From a virus: a stretch of 37,485 nt of DNA. The stretch lies in IMG/VR virus record IMGVR_UViG_3300048033_000553, positions 1 to 37,485 of that record; one strand, given 5' to 3'. Positions 7,414 through 16,350 of the stretch are shown in pieces. The position numbers were made by a program, and so were the translations under genes. Numbering within the stretch: the stretch's first letter is position 1; the number at the start of each line of letters is the position of its first letter. Under the pieces are notes generated by a model. It searched no databases and was not told the origin of the DNA. It saw only the letters and a program-made list of their open reading frames with translations.

Positions 7414-8565
7414 CTATCGTCCTCTGTAAGCCGTGTAGCCCGTCATCGCCTGCCCGTACCCGCCGAGCAAGTTTCCAACCGCCGTCAACCCGCCAAACGG
7501 ATCGCGCTGCGTGACGGTCCCGAGGCCTGCCGGAACGCCAGATCCGGCCGCCAATACGGCGTTAAGCTGCGAAAGCGGATACGCCTGCTGCTCTTGGAAC
7601 ATCGCATAATCCGACTGCAATTGAGCCTGCTCCAGGGCGCGCTGCTGCTCGCCCGCAGACATCTGCGCGCCGAGGCCCGCCATTTCCGACTGTAAGCGCT
7701 GGCCAGCGAGGGCGCCCATCGCGTTGGCGGCTTGACCCCGTATGCCCGCAGCCTGGAACTGCCCTTGGTAGTTGGCAGCGTTTGCCGCCTGCTGCAATTG
7801 TGCCTGCTGCTGCGCAAACTGGTTGGCAGCCGCCATGTTGCCTGCGCGTGCCGCCTGGTCGCGAGCCGCTGCCGCTTCGCGCGCCTGCTGGCCAAGTGTC
7901 TCAGCTGTCATCTGCTGACCCGACTGCAATGCGCGAGCCTGCTGCACGTTTCCGATGTCAAACTGGCCAGACTGAAGCGCCTGCGTAAACGCCTGCTGCC
8001 GCTGCTGAGCGGACAGCGCGCCGGCTTGGCGTAGGGCTTCTCCGGCTAGGACGCCTTCCTGCACAGCCTGGCGAGATCCTCCAAATGCGTCGGCAGCTTC
8101 CGCCTGCGCGCCGAGCCTGTCCGACGCCATCTGGCGCTGGCGCTCGATGTCCTGCTGGCCGAGCTCAATTACGTTTTGAGTGTATGGCGACAAATACGGG
8201 TCGAAGCTGGTCGCCGCCAGTGTGTCGACGCCGATCTGCCCCGGAGCGCGCGCCCCGCGCACCGCCCCAACACCCTGCATACGCTCAGCCTCTGCGAGCT
8301 GAGCCGCAGACATGTCTCTCGGGTCAAAGCCGGTGAGGCGCCGCTGCACGCCTATCGCCTCATCGTATGTCTGGCCGCCCATGTCTAAGCCGCCAAAGCC
8401 GGAAAGAGCTTGCTGCTGGGTAGGCGTCATGCCGGCAATCGTCTCGCCTTCGTATGGCGTATATTCCGTTTCAGCGATTTCGATGCCGCGCGGCAGGATC
8501 TGCTCGCGGATGAAGTCTTCTTGCCACTGAGGCAGTTTGGTTTCTTGCGTCTTGGTCGAACTCAT
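7414..8565 (-). CDS. Gln/Ala-rich virion protein (ejection-type)
   Basis: 383 aa. After an N-terminal domain (PQWQEDFIREQILPRG, then TPTQQQALSGFGG) the region from about 130 to 330 is rich in Gln and Ala with long helices (QQRQQAFTQALQSGQFD, NQFAQQQAQLQQAANAA). The C-terminus is Gly-rich (GGLTAVGNLLGGYGQAMTG). Such proteins are found next to ejection proteins in podoviruses. Start overlaps the end of the GNAT-like gene by one base (TGATG/TAATG type). Structural role is inferred from composition and position. Confidence 0.6.
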   Translation of the reverse strand: MSSTKTQETKLPQWQEDFIREQILPRGIEIAETEYTPYEGETIAGMTPTQQQALSGFGGLDMGGQTYDEAIGVQRRLTGFDPRDMSAAQLAEAERMQGVGAVRGARAPGQIGVDTLAATSFDPYLSPYTQNVIELGQQDIERQRQMASDRLGAQAEAADAFGGSRQAVQEGVLAGEALRQAGALSAQQRQQAFTQALQSGQFDIGNVQQARALQSGQQMTAETLGQQAREAAAARDQAARAGNMAAANQFAQQQAQLQQAANAANYQGQFQAAGIRGQAANAMGALAGQRLQSEMAGLGAQMSAGEQQRALEQAQLQSDYAMFQEQQAYPLSQLNAVLAAGSGVPAGLGTVTQRDPFGGLTAVGNLLGGYGQAMTGYTAYRGR

Positions 8566-9029
8566 CAGCTCAGCTCCATCTCATAATGCCTGCGCGTTTC
8601 ACGGAAGGAAGCCGCTTCTGCGTATTTTGCAAACCCCTTGCGACCGTCAGTCTCAATTGCGTCCATTTTAGCGTCTTTCGCTATTTTTGTCAAAGTGGCC
8701 AAGGCTTCATTGGCCCAAAGGTGCATGTCCTCTCCGCCCATCCACTCAATCTTCATATTGCGACGAAGTGGGTGGTGCAGAATGCAGGTCACGACGGACG
8801 CCATTGGAGTGCCGTCGACGTAAACCATCCAGAGCAAAGACATGCCATCATAGAGATCTTGGATGATGTGATCGGCGTTTACATTGTCCTGGCGCGCAGT
8901 GGACATGGCTATGAAGCGCCGCGCGTCGTCTATCACCGATGGAAGGTTCTCCGGCAAAACGGCGAACATTTCCACCATAGGATCTTGCTGCGGCTCAAAG
9001 CTGACCTTTATGACGTTTTCACTGGTCAT
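8565..9029 (-). CDS. GNAT-like acetyltransferase-fold protein
   Basis: 154 aa. The middle has paired beta strands (LLWMVYVDGTPMASVVTC, then KIEWMGG) followed by a helix (LWANEALATLTKIAKDAKMDAIET) and RKGFAKYAEAASFRETRRHYEMEL at the end. This matches the C-terminal half of the GNAT fold, where the last strand-helix-strand packs on CoA. Proteins of this type sit among tail genes in some podoviruses. A classic acetyl-CoA R/Q-x-x-G-x-G/A loop is not obvious, so it may be a structural or inactive version. Confidence 0.5.
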   Translation of the reverse strand: MTSENVIKVSFEPQQDPMVEMFAVLPENLPSVIDDARRFIAMSTARQDNVNADHIIQDLYDGMSLLWMVYVDGTPMASVVTCILHHPLRRNMKIEWMGGEDMHLWANEALATLTKIAKDAKMDAIETDGRKGFAKYAEAASFRETRRHYEMELS

Positions 9030-9682
9030 CCGTGCAGCCTCGTAATTGACAGTGTTGAAGCCGGAATATTTGGCACAGGAGACGCTGCCGCCGTGGCGTT
9101 TAAGTGGCCAGAAGTGCTGTCCACCATCCAGTTGACCTCCAGGTAATCGTTGGCCGCCACCGTAAATATTTGCGTTCTGGACGTAATCAAAGTTGCGTTG
9201 TTTTGGTGCAGTGCAGTTGTCATCGCGCTGTTGTTTATGTCCGTACCATTGACGCTGGGCCAGAAATAGAAGTGTACTGTGCTACTCGATGTCGACGAAA
9301 TTTGCGCAGAGAAGGCTATAACGTACTCCCCAGCTTCCTCAAATACAATTCGGGTTGCTGGTGTGCCGAGAGTGATGCCGCTGTTTGACGCTTCGGCGGT
9401 GTAAGTTAATTTGTATCCTGTGTTTGCGCTTGCCGCCGTGACGTCTGCGTCAATGTAGAAGTCGCCGTGGCCATCCTCTAAAACAATTTGACGCCACTCA
9501 CCGTTCTTTGAGACCACCGGGTATCCATATTCTCGGTCCCAGAGCAGAACACCATCCTCGGCCGCACTTTCGTATTCGCGCCTGTGTGTGAGGAAAGATC
9601 GCGTACTGGTCAGCCACGCACTAAACTTTTCAGCCCACACCTTAAAGTCGGGACCGACAGGAGGTGCTCCGTAGAAACTCAT
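9026..9682 (-). CDS. Tail-associated protein with C1q/TNF-like C-terminal domain
   Basis: 218 aa. Residues 1-70 carry a helical attachment region (WAEKFSAWLTSTRSFLTHRREYES) and a short WDREYGYPVV segment. From about residue 85 on it reads as a beta sandwich: YKLTYTAEAS, RIVFEEAGEYVIAFSAQIS, VHFYFWPSVNG and YLEVNWMVDS, ending in LSITRL. That order resembles C1q/TNF-like jelly-roll domains used as trimeric receptor-binding tips. It lies directly after the gp10-like gene with a 4-base overlap. Receptor binding is inferred. Confidence 0.6.
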   Translation of the reverse strand: MSFYGAPPVGPDFKVWAEKFSAWLTSTRSFLTHRREYESAAEDGVLLWDREYGYPVVSKNGEWRQIVLEDGHGDFYIDADVTAASANTGYKLTYTAEASNSGITLGTPATRIVFEEAGEYVIAFSAQISSTSSSTVHFYFWPSVNGTDINNSAMTTALHQNNATLITSRTQIFTVAANDYLEVNWMVDSTSGHLNATAAASPVPNIPASTLSITRLHG

Positions 9683-11187
9683 CGCTTGGAACCCGGCCTT
9701 GCGTCAAGGCGCATGATACCGACGCGCCAGTCGGCGCCCTGAGCTCCTTCAACTCGCATCCTAATCTGACGACCCTGGAAGCGGACAGAAGTCGGGTTCG
9801 CTGGGCTGAATGGCCCGTGTTCTGCTTCTGTGGCGTTTGGATATAGGCGAGACTTGAATTTCAAGTCGACTTGCCCTTGCGTTTTTTCGTCTGGGATTAC
9901 ACTCGTGACGCTTATCTGCTGTTCGCCAGTGCCGATTGCGATTGGCCCAGTCTCCGCAAATGGAGTAATGCCGTCATATTCAAACCCGACCTCATGCTCA
10001 TACACCACGCCGTCTGACTTCACCAGGAATGGCAAACGGAACACGCCGCGATCTACGCCTGCGGTGCGGTCGATACTGCCTGTAGTCCAGATGTTTTCGA
10101 CATAATCATATGCAACGTACTTGTCGCATTCTGACGCATCTTGCGACTGATAGACCCACCAGATTTCATTCCATTGCGAGTTGACCATTGCCTGCACTTT
10201 TGACGCCTGATCGTAATTGATATTGCTAAACACCAGATCGGCGACTTCGCACGGTATTTCTTGGACCTGACCGCCAGAATAAATATAGAAGTTTCGTCGG
10301 CCCATCCAGATTACACCAGCATCAACAGAAGCATATGCCCCCGCCGCAATCATACCACACGCCGTGCCGACCCTCTGGAAGCCGAAAACAAACGGCGGGC
10401 CTGAGTATGTCATTGAATGTGCGTCTTGGTCGGTTAGGATCAATGACTGACCCCGAGTTTTCACCGCTGCCAGAATTGTGCCGCTGGTTTGCAGCTCGAT
10501 GTCGCCAGCCTCGTTTGTAGCCGCCGCAGTCCATGTATTGTAATCCTCGCGGTCTGACCATGCCACGCGCTTACTAGAAGCCTGAGAGCCGCTGTAATCA
10601 GCCGCTAGAGCCACCAAAAACCGCTCTTCAGTTACAAATGCTGCCGTGCATCCTGTCGGTGCTCCTGTCACCGGGGCGGCGGGCGTTCCAGTTGCCAAGT
10701 CCCATGAATAAATAACGCCATCATCGCTTGAGCAAGCAATTAACTCCTCACCCCAATTATCCAAGCTCCAAGTCGTAGCACGCAAAATACTTCCGAGATC
10801 AGGACGAGCAACGCCCCAACCGAACAAACCCCAGCCGCCAGATCCCCAGCCAGTATTGATGGTAGCGTCCACTCGCCCGGTCGTTAGGGCTGTCGGTGTT
10901 ACGTCTGCCGTGACAGAGCTTTCCAACATGGCTGTCAGAGTGTCGTGAGACCCGAAAGCCGCATATCGCTCACCGTCGTTGTCAATCCATGTATGGACGC
11001 CTCGGACAATACCGCCCGCCGTGACAGCAGTGTTATCCGACTGCGCACGGGGCCGCCAGCCACCCACCGGACGTAAAGCATCCTCATGCCAACGGACAAG
11101 GTTTACGTCACGCCAGCGGCCCAGAGACTGATACTCAGTACCGTTTGCATATTGGCCCTTGGGGATGTTCAGCGGGATTAGTGGCAT
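9679..11187 (-). CDS. P22 gp10-like tail hub / stabilisation protein
   Basis: 502 aa. It starts MPLIPLNIPKGQYANGTEYQS, then RWRDVNLVRW and RPVGGW. This opening is typical of podovirus proteins that plug the portal-tail junction. The rest is beta-rich with Trp/Gly repeats (GWGSGGWGLFGWGV, LIACSSDDGVIYSWD, YVAYDYVENIWTTG), consistent with a propeller-like hub as in P22 gp10. It would stabilise packaged DNA and link the adaptor ring to the distal tail. Assignment rests on pattern and position; a different nozzle family is possible. Confidence 0.6.
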   Translation of the reverse strand: MPLIPLNIPKGQYANGTEYQSLGRWRDVNLVRWHEDALRPVGGWRPRAQSDNTAVTAGGIVRGVHTWIDNDGERYAAFGSHDTLTAMLESSVTADVTPTALTTGRVDATINTGWGSGGWGLFGWGVARPDLGSILRATTWSLDNWGEELIACSSDDGVIYSWDLATGTPAAPVTGAPTGCTAAFVTEERFLVALAADYSGSQASSKRVAWSDREDYNTWTAAATNEAGDIELQTSGTILAAVKTRGQSLILTDQDAHSMTYSGPPFVFGFQRVGTACGMIAAGAYASVDAGVIWMGRRNFYIYSGGQVQEIPCEVADLVFSNINYDQASKVQAMVNSQWNEIWWVYQSQDASECDKYVAYDYVENIWTTGSIDRTAGVDRGVFRLPFLVKSDGVVYEHEVGFEYDGITPFAETGPIAIGTGEQQISVTSVIPDEKTQGQVDLKFKSRLYPNATEAEHGPFSPANPTSVRFQGRQIRMRVEGAQGADWRVGIMRLDARPGSKR

Positions 11188-11198
11188 TTGCGCTATCC

Positions 11199-11645
11199 TT
11201 ACGGCTTAGTCGGCCAATCAGCCTCTTCAAGGTGAGGCCAGTTAGCGTGGCCGGTAATGTCACGAAGTGCTTGGCGATATGCTGTTTGTTCAGCAGTCAT
11301 GGTCAAGTCAGAGGATGCCCACCAATCAGTTTCATTAAGCAATTCAAACCGAGTTGCTCTTGATGCTATAGACTGCGCTTCATTTCTGCTTGCAATCTCT
11401 TCGCTAGAAGCGTCACTGACATCCCAAACCTGCGTCCAAGCACCGTCTACTTCAGTAGGGGTGCCTTGGCGGATATTTTTGGTGTGGTCGTATGCAGGTG
11501 ACGCTGTGGGGGAAAGCGGAAAAACATCGTATGAAGCAAGAACTGCATCAGATACAGCTTTAGGAAAAGAGGTGTTTGGGTTGTCACGACGTAGTTGCCC
11601 GATTGTGTATATTTCGGGGGTGCCGTTTGTAAGCTTGACGTACAT
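11199..11645 (-). CDS. Tail assembly chaperone-like protein (Phage_tail_APC type)
   Basis: 148 aa. The last 50 residues carry the signature seen in many phage tail-fibre-associated proteins: LLNETDWWASSD, MTAEQTAYRQALRDIT and a closing WPHLEEADWPTKP. That pattern matches the phage tail assembly chaperone family (Phage_tail_APC) as I know it. The N-terminal part (YVKLTNGTPEIYTIGQLRRDNPNTSFP) is also typical of such proteins. It sits between the propeller protein and the hub gene, where it may help fold or attach a fibre, or remain as a small virion subunit. Confidence 0.65.
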   Translation of the reverse strand: MYVKLTNGTPEIYTIGQLRRDNPNTSFPKAVSDAVLASYDVFPLSPTASPAYDHTKNIRQGTPTEVDGAWTQVWDVSDASSEEIASRNEAQSIASRATRFELLNETDWWASSDLTMTAEQTAYRQALRDITGHANWPHLEEADWPTKP

Positions 11646-11679
11646 TATATTTCCCTATCCTTTTAAGGTGAAGTTAAAA

Positions 11680-12720
11680 CTAGTAGTTTTGGCAGAACAT
11701 TAGTCCATTTGAGAAACAAAGCTGTGACATAGCTACGCCGCCGGGGACAAACGTATCTTCAAGTGAGACAAACTGATACGAAGAGTTGAGGCTAAAGAGG
11801 GAAAGCTTGTTGTAAGTGTTATCAGCAAGGCCCGCAACTATATATGCCCCGTCGTTTGTCACGTCTAATCCTCGACCGTCTAAGCCATCATTCCCTTGAG
11901 TGTTGGTCATATACTCGACATCAATCACTGACGAAGAACTAGGACTAACATTAAAGGTTGAGAGGCTGCCTCTACCCGCCCCAATTCCTCCAACTCTAGC
12001 CACCACGTCATTAGTAATATATGTTATTTGATTGCCGCTCTGGCAAGAAATACTGTTAACTGATCCCCAGCTATCCGCTGACGTATCATATGTAAACAAA
12101 GATGATGATCCGCTAACGGTGAGCTGATTTCCATTAGGGCTATAGGCAAGAGAGTAAGCTCCACCGATAATTTTAGTCCCTAAATTTGAGATAGAGGTGC
12201 CATTGAAGGATAGCATATAACACCTATTTGACCAACCAGATGCTATCGTTAACTTGTCACCGTCTGGATGCCATTTTATATCAGCCACTCCTGTGGAAGT
12301 TACGCTAAAGCTATCCACTAAGCTAGCGGTGTCAGAGCCGTTCCATGAGAAAATTTGAAGCCTATTAGTCCCGCTTCCTCCAGTTGTCCCAATAGCAAAA
12401 TAATCGTCATCAGGAGACCATGCGCAAGCATACGGTCCACCATTGAGAGTAAACGTCTCCGCCAGAGAGCCAATAACGCCGTTGCTGTAAGTGTAAATGC
12501 GACCTTCAGTATTGCTCTGATAGTCTCTAGTGAGAATGAAATTCCCGCCACGATTAATGGCTGCGAATTGATCGGTATCCGCTTGAGTGTCAGTGACGGA
12601 ACCTAGTGTACCGGGCGTGTTGTGGTCTAAAACTCTTACATTTGTGTTTAGTTGGCCCAAAGCAAGATACGATTGCTCACCGCCAGCACTCGCCATCATT
12701 AATTTCTTGAAGTTGCTCAT
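11680..12720 (-). CDS. Beta-propeller (WD40-like) tail protein
   Basis: 346 aa built from repeats of about 40-50 residues with the pattern hydrophobic strand, turn, strand: YACAWSPDDDYFAIGTTGG, DIKWHPDGDKLTIASG, SLAYSPNGNQLTVSGSS, RGLDVTNDGAYIVAGL. This is the SPDG-type repeat of WD40/lactonase-like propellers, and about six to seven blades are countable. Start ATG overlaps the stop of the preceding fibre gene. Located between fibre and hub genes, it is probably a distal tail protein or receptor-binding ring. Codons and sequence look AT-richer than the neighbours, which may indicate separate acquisition. Confidence 0.65.
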   Translation of the reverse strand: MSNFKKLMMASAGGEQSYLALGQLNTNVRVLDHNTPGTLGSVTDTQADTDQFAAINRGGNFILTRDYQSNTEGRIYTYSNGVIGSLAETFTLNGGPYACAWSPDDDYFAIGTTGGSGTNRLQIFSWNGSDTASLVDSFSVTSTGVADIKWHPDGDKLTIASGWSNRCYMLSFNGTSISNLGTKIIGGAYSLAYSPNGNQLTVSGSSSLFTYDTSADSWGSVNSISCQSGNQITYITNDVVARVGGIGAGRGSLSTFNVSPSSSSVIDVEYMTNTQGNDGLDGRGLDVTNDGAYIVAGLADNTYNKLSLFSLNSSYQFVSLEDTFVPGGVAMSQLCFSNGLMFCQNY

Positions 12721-13775
12721 TAGCTCAAATCCTCACCCGCTAAGAAGCCATACCAAGTTGTGCCACCATCATGCGTGTAAAACACAAACTGATCTACTGC
12801 GCTTGCTGTACTTGTCAGCGAAGGTGCTGACCCACCAGACCAATCCACTGCGGCGGGCCATGTTACAGTGTAGCCACTAGAACTTGCATCCTGCACGATC
12901 TTTAGAATAAAGCCCGAAGCCTTGCCGGACGCCGCAGGGTTGCTGAAAGTAAATGTAGTGTTCTCCGTCAGCGTGTGACTAAACACTGTGCCATCACGCG
13001 AGTTAACCGTTGTCGCGTTGCTCGACGATGTGACCGCCGTGAACTCCTCGGTAATCCCGTTGTCAAAAGTAACAACGCCATTTGCATCCGCAGTGACAAC
13101 CTTGCTGGCCTCAGAGGTGCCAAGCGTTGTGATGTCATTATAGTTTAATTCTGCGGCTGTGGCTGTCACACCATCAAGGATGTTCAACTCGCCAGTGGAA
13201 GCGGTTAAGCCGTCAAGGATGTTCAACTCGCCAGTGGAAGCGGTTAAGCCGTCGAGAATGTTCAGCTCGGCTGTAGTGGAAGTCACGCCGTCGAGGATGT
13301 TTAGCTCTGCGGCTGTGGCGGTAATACCCAGAGCTGTTAGAGTTGTTGCGTCTATTATTGCTTTGACGTTTGACGCTGCGCCAGTGCCATCGCAGTATAT
13401 TACGCCCGTTGATCCGTTAGCGACCGTGACATTAGCGCCTGTGCCTTGCGTAAATATGGCATCATGTCCGCTGTTATTGTCTATCAAGTAAAACTTAGAA
13501 GCGTCATTTGGCGTCACTGTAATTGTGCAATCCTCTGTCGCACCAGATAGCACCAGAACCTTATACATTCCATCGCTGAGAGCGTCACCAGTTGACCCGT
13601 TTGCAGTATTAAGAGTGTGTGCAGCCGCAGAAGACGATAAGTCAATCGTGCCAACCCCAGATGCGGCACGATCTAGGATGTCAAAGTTTCGGTTCGTGAT
13701 CTGACCCCATGTGTCAGTCTTCTCTCCGTCAGCGATTTTTTCAACCGCGTTATTGAGTGTCCAAGTGCTTGCCAT
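12720..13775 (-). CDS. Tail fibre protein with 13-residue ILDG repeats
   Basis: 351 aa. The N-terminal part (TWTLNNAVEKIADGEKTDTWGQITNRNFDILDRA) is the type found in marine phage fibre proteins. Beta-rich sequence follows, then about four tandem copies of a 13-residue unit [AG]ELNILDG[LV]T with variable ending (about residues 155-215). The last 110 residues (NTTFTFS, TWPAAVDWSGGSAP, FYTHDGGTTWYG) form a domain shared with the C-terminus of the neighbouring 841-aa protein. Probably a distal fibre or capsid/tail decoration that contacts the cell. Confidence 0.75.
   Translation of the reverse strand: MASTWTLNNAVEKIADGEKTDTWGQITNRNFDILDRAASGVGTIDLSSSAAAHTLNTANGSTGDALSDGMYKVLVLSGATEDCTITVTPNDASKFYLIDNNSGHDAIFTQGTGANVTVANGSTGVIYCDGTGAASNVKAIIDATTLTALGITATAAELNILDGVTSTTAELNILDGLTASTGELNILDGLTASTGELNILDGVTATAAELNYNDITTLGTSEASKVVTADANGVVTFDNGITEEFTAVTSSSNATTVNSRDGTVFSHTLTENTTFTFSNPAASGKASGFILKIVQDASSSGYTVTWPAAVDWSGGSAPSLTSTASAVDQFVFYTHDGGTTWYGFLAGEDLS
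13140..13310 (-). repeat. 39-bp tandem repeat encoding ILDG units
   Basis: Two exact adjacent 39-base copies lie at 13173-13211 and 13212-13250, flanked by two diverged copies. Each codes for one 13-residue unit of the fibre protein. The exact pair indicates recent expansion or gene conversion; the copy number may change by slippage or recombination and so alter fibre length. Confidence 0.85.
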
Positions 13776-13824
13776 CTAAATTTCCTCTGGTTCTCGGGAA
13801 CATACCAATTTTACGCCGCCTCGT

Positions 13825-16350
13825 CTACGCATAAGCTGCCGATGACAAAACGCCGACCCAATTGCTTCCGCCATCTCTAGTGTAGAATACATATAGGTTG
13901 CTTGCGCCACTTGCGGGGGCATCTGGAGCTGTACCACCAGCCCAATCTACGGAGCTGGGCCAAGTGAGAGTTGAGCCGTTTCCTGTTATCTGTAGAACAA
14001 ATCCTACTCCAACACCTGAAGTACATGAGCTAAAAGTAAAGGTTGTATTACCTGTCATGGTAAGGCTAAACGCACCGCCTGCATCTACGTCTATTGTTGG
14101 CGTTGTTCCTGATAGTGCATCATAATCTTCTTTTAATGCACTATGAATAGTGACATCACTATTATTTACCTCAAGGCGTTCTGCACCACCTGTAACTACA
14201 CGCCACTGATCTGCTGCGTGGAACTGCATGTAAGTGTTTGTGTCGCCGTGGTGGAATATCTGGTCTATGCCATAGATGTCGTAGTTGTTGAGATCAAGGT
14301 GCTGCGACATTTCCATGTAGGTGGCGTCTATGCGTACTTTCTCTGTACCATTGTTGTACAGACGAGTGCTGCCATTCAGATCAGCTCTAAAGAGCCACTC
14401 GTTATTTACGTCATTATACAGACCCATAGTAACACTGTTATCGTGCATAAGGACAACACGACCACCGATGCTGTAGCCTTCGTAACCGCCATGCGCACCA
14501 CCATCAATCTGGATGGAGCCGTAGTCACCAGAGACAGGCTGGAAGTAGCCGTTGCCTGTGTCGCCTAGACGTACACCTGTGGTATCAACTGTAATCTCAC
14601 GTGATCCACCGACATAAACGTTCCATTGGTTTGTGCCAAACTGCATGTAGGTGTCAGTGTCACCATTGTGGAAAATCTGGTCCCCTACATATACATCCCC
14701 TGTAGCCGTGACGTTTGTAAAGCTAGGGCTGGAGTCCACGTTTAAGGTGACTGTGCCGCTTGTGCCACCGCCGTTAAGGTTAGTGCCAGCGGTGACGCCC
14801 TCAATATCACCAGTACTGCCCGTAGTAATCGCCGTAACGTGACCACGGGCATCTACTGAAATCGTGTCAATCTTTGTACCATTGGAGGTCGAGCCGTAAT
14901 TACCGCTTAGTGTAGAGGTGTCCGCGTGGTTAATTGTGATAGCGCCGCTTGAACCGCCGCCTGTCAGGTCGGTGCCAGCGGTCACACCCGTGATATCGCC
15001 TACATTCGTTGTATAGCCAGCGCCATTGGTTAGTTGGTTATTGTTTGTGACGTTTGTTGCACCAGCGGCAATACCATTTAACTTCGTGTGGTCTGCGTCT
15101 GTAAATACATTGCTATCAGTAGCACTTTCAACAAGCGCCCGTATTTCAGCCGCTGTTTGGTCTGCGGTTGCTCCCGCCTCAATACCATCCAGCTTAGTGC
15201 CATCAGCAGCAACGTCACGGCCATCAACGGTTCCTGTAACAGTTACGCTTCCAAATGTTGGGCTGTCGCTTGGTTGAACCGCGCTATCAGCCAGTGTGCC
15301 TTGAGCGGCAGTTGCGTAGTCGGTTGACGCCGTTGTGGCGGCAGTGCCAAGGCCAAGATTGGTTCGCGCTGTCGCGGCATTCACTAAATCGCTGAGATTG
15401 TTAGTTGTAAGCAATGCGCCAGAAAGAGACGCATAAGCCGCGACCCATGCGCTGCCCGTATAAACTTTCATGACATCGTCGGTCGTGTTGAAATAGAGCA
15501 TCCCAGCCTGCAATGGATCGCCGTCATTGTCAGTCGTGGGGTCTGTCGCAAAATCACCTAGATATTGATCTTGGAAGTTGTCTAAAGCGGAGAGCGCCGC
15601 GTCTTTTGCAGCCTCAGACGCAGTTGCCGAAGAAGCACTAGCCGTGGCAGATGCTGCGGCTTCACTAGCCTTTGTGGTGGCAATGCCAGCCTGCGTGGTT
15701 GCAGTTGCGGCGCTAGTTGATGCAGATGCGCTAGAACTAGCAGCATTCGTCTCAGCGGTCTCCGCGGCTGCCTGTGCGGTCTCCGCGTTTGTCTCTGCCG
15801 CCTCAGCATTTGTCTCTGCTGTTTCAGCGGCGGCCTGCGCAGCTACAGCAGCAACGCGGGATGCTTCACTTGCGGTGGCGCTTGTGCCAGAGTTTGTGGC
15901 TTGCGTGGTCGCAATAGCAGCTTGCGCGGTTGCAGTGGCTGCGTCAGCGGCGACACCAGCTTCGGCGGCTTCCGCTGCGGCCTGAGCGGTCTCTGCGGCT
16001 GTTTCTGCGGTCTCAGCGGCGGCTTGCGCGGCAACAGAGGCAACTCGTGACGTTTCACTAGCAGTTGCGCTTGTCGATGAGTTTGACGCCTGAGTGGTTG
16101 CCGTTGCGGCTGATGAGGCTGCATTTGTCTCCGATACAGCGGCGGCATTCTTACTTGCTAATGCTTCGGCTGCGCTAGTAGATGAACCAGACGCGCTTGA
16201 GGCAGAAGCGGCGGCAGAATTAGCTGACGCAGTTTCAGATGCTGCGGCGGCATCTTTTGACGCTTCCGCCTGCTCCGCGTAATCCTCAATATTGTCAGTG
16301 CCTGTTTCGCTGGTCATACCAGCGGTTTGGGTCCATGTCGTAGTAACCAT
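13825..16350 (-). CDS. Large tail stalk/fibre protein
   Basis: 841 aa. Residues about 20-265 are almost only Ala, Ser, Thr and Glu in a repeating coiled-coil-like pattern (AEASKDAAAASETASANSA and many relatives), forming a long trimeric stalk. Then comes a conserved module DPLQAGMLYFNTTDDVMKVYTGSAW (residues about 282-306) common in phage fibres. Next are repeats of the type DGTKLDGIEAGAT and two copies of QIFH(N/H)GDT(D/N)TYMQF, and finally a C-terminal domain (about 737-841) with TWPSSVDWAGGTAP and FYTRDGGSNW shared with the next gene. It starts one base from the adaptor stop. Host-recognition role is inferred. Confidence 0.8.
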   Translation of the reverse strand: MVTTTWTQTAGMTSETGTDNIEDYAEQAEASKDAAAASETASANSAAASASSASGSSTSAAEALASKNAAAVSETNAASSAATATTQASNSSTSATASETSRVASVAAQAAAETAETAAETAQAAAEAAEAGVAADAATATAQAAIATTQATNSGTSATASEASRVAAVAAQAAAETAETNAEAAETNAETAQAAAETAETNAASSSASASTSAATATTQAGIATTKASEAAASATASASSATASEAAKDAALSALDNFQDQYLGDFATDPTTDNDGDPLQAGMLYFNTTDDVMKVYTGSAWVAAYASLSGALLTTNNLSDLVNAATARTNLGLGTAATTASTDYATAAQGTLADSAVQPSDSPTFGSVTVTGTVDGRDVAADGTKLDGIEAGATADQTAAEIRALVESATDSNVFTDADHTKLNGIAAGATNVTNNNQLTNGAGYTTNVGDITGVTAGTDLTGGGSSGAITINHADTSTLSGNYGSTSNGTKIDTISVDARGHVTAITTGSTGDIEGVTAGTNLNGGGTSGTVTLNVDSSPSFTNVTATGDVYVGDQIFHNGDTDTYMQFGTNQWNVYVGGSREITVDTTGVRLGDTGNGYFQPVSGDYGSIQIDGGAHGGYEGYSIGGRVVLMHDNSVTMGLYNDVNNEWLFRADLNGSTRLYNNGTEKVRIDATYMEMSQHLDLNNYDIYGIDQIFHHGDTNTYMQFHAADQWRVVTGGAERLEVNNSDVTIHSALKEDYDALSGTTPTIDVDAGGAFSLTMTGNTTFTFSSCTSGVGVGFVLQITGNGSTLTWPSSVDWAGGTAPDAPASGASNLYVFYTRDGGSNWVGVLSSAAYA

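Noticed and set aside
13140-13310. Possible CRISPR-like array (39-bp repeats)
   Set aside because: Repeats are adjacent without spacers, in frame, and code for 13-residue protein units.
15578-15985. Long + strand frame (135 aa, Ala/Val/Ser-rich) opposite the stalk gene
   Set aside because: Mirror of the Ala/Ser/Thr repeat codons of the real - strand gene; no ribosome site and no protein-like pattern.
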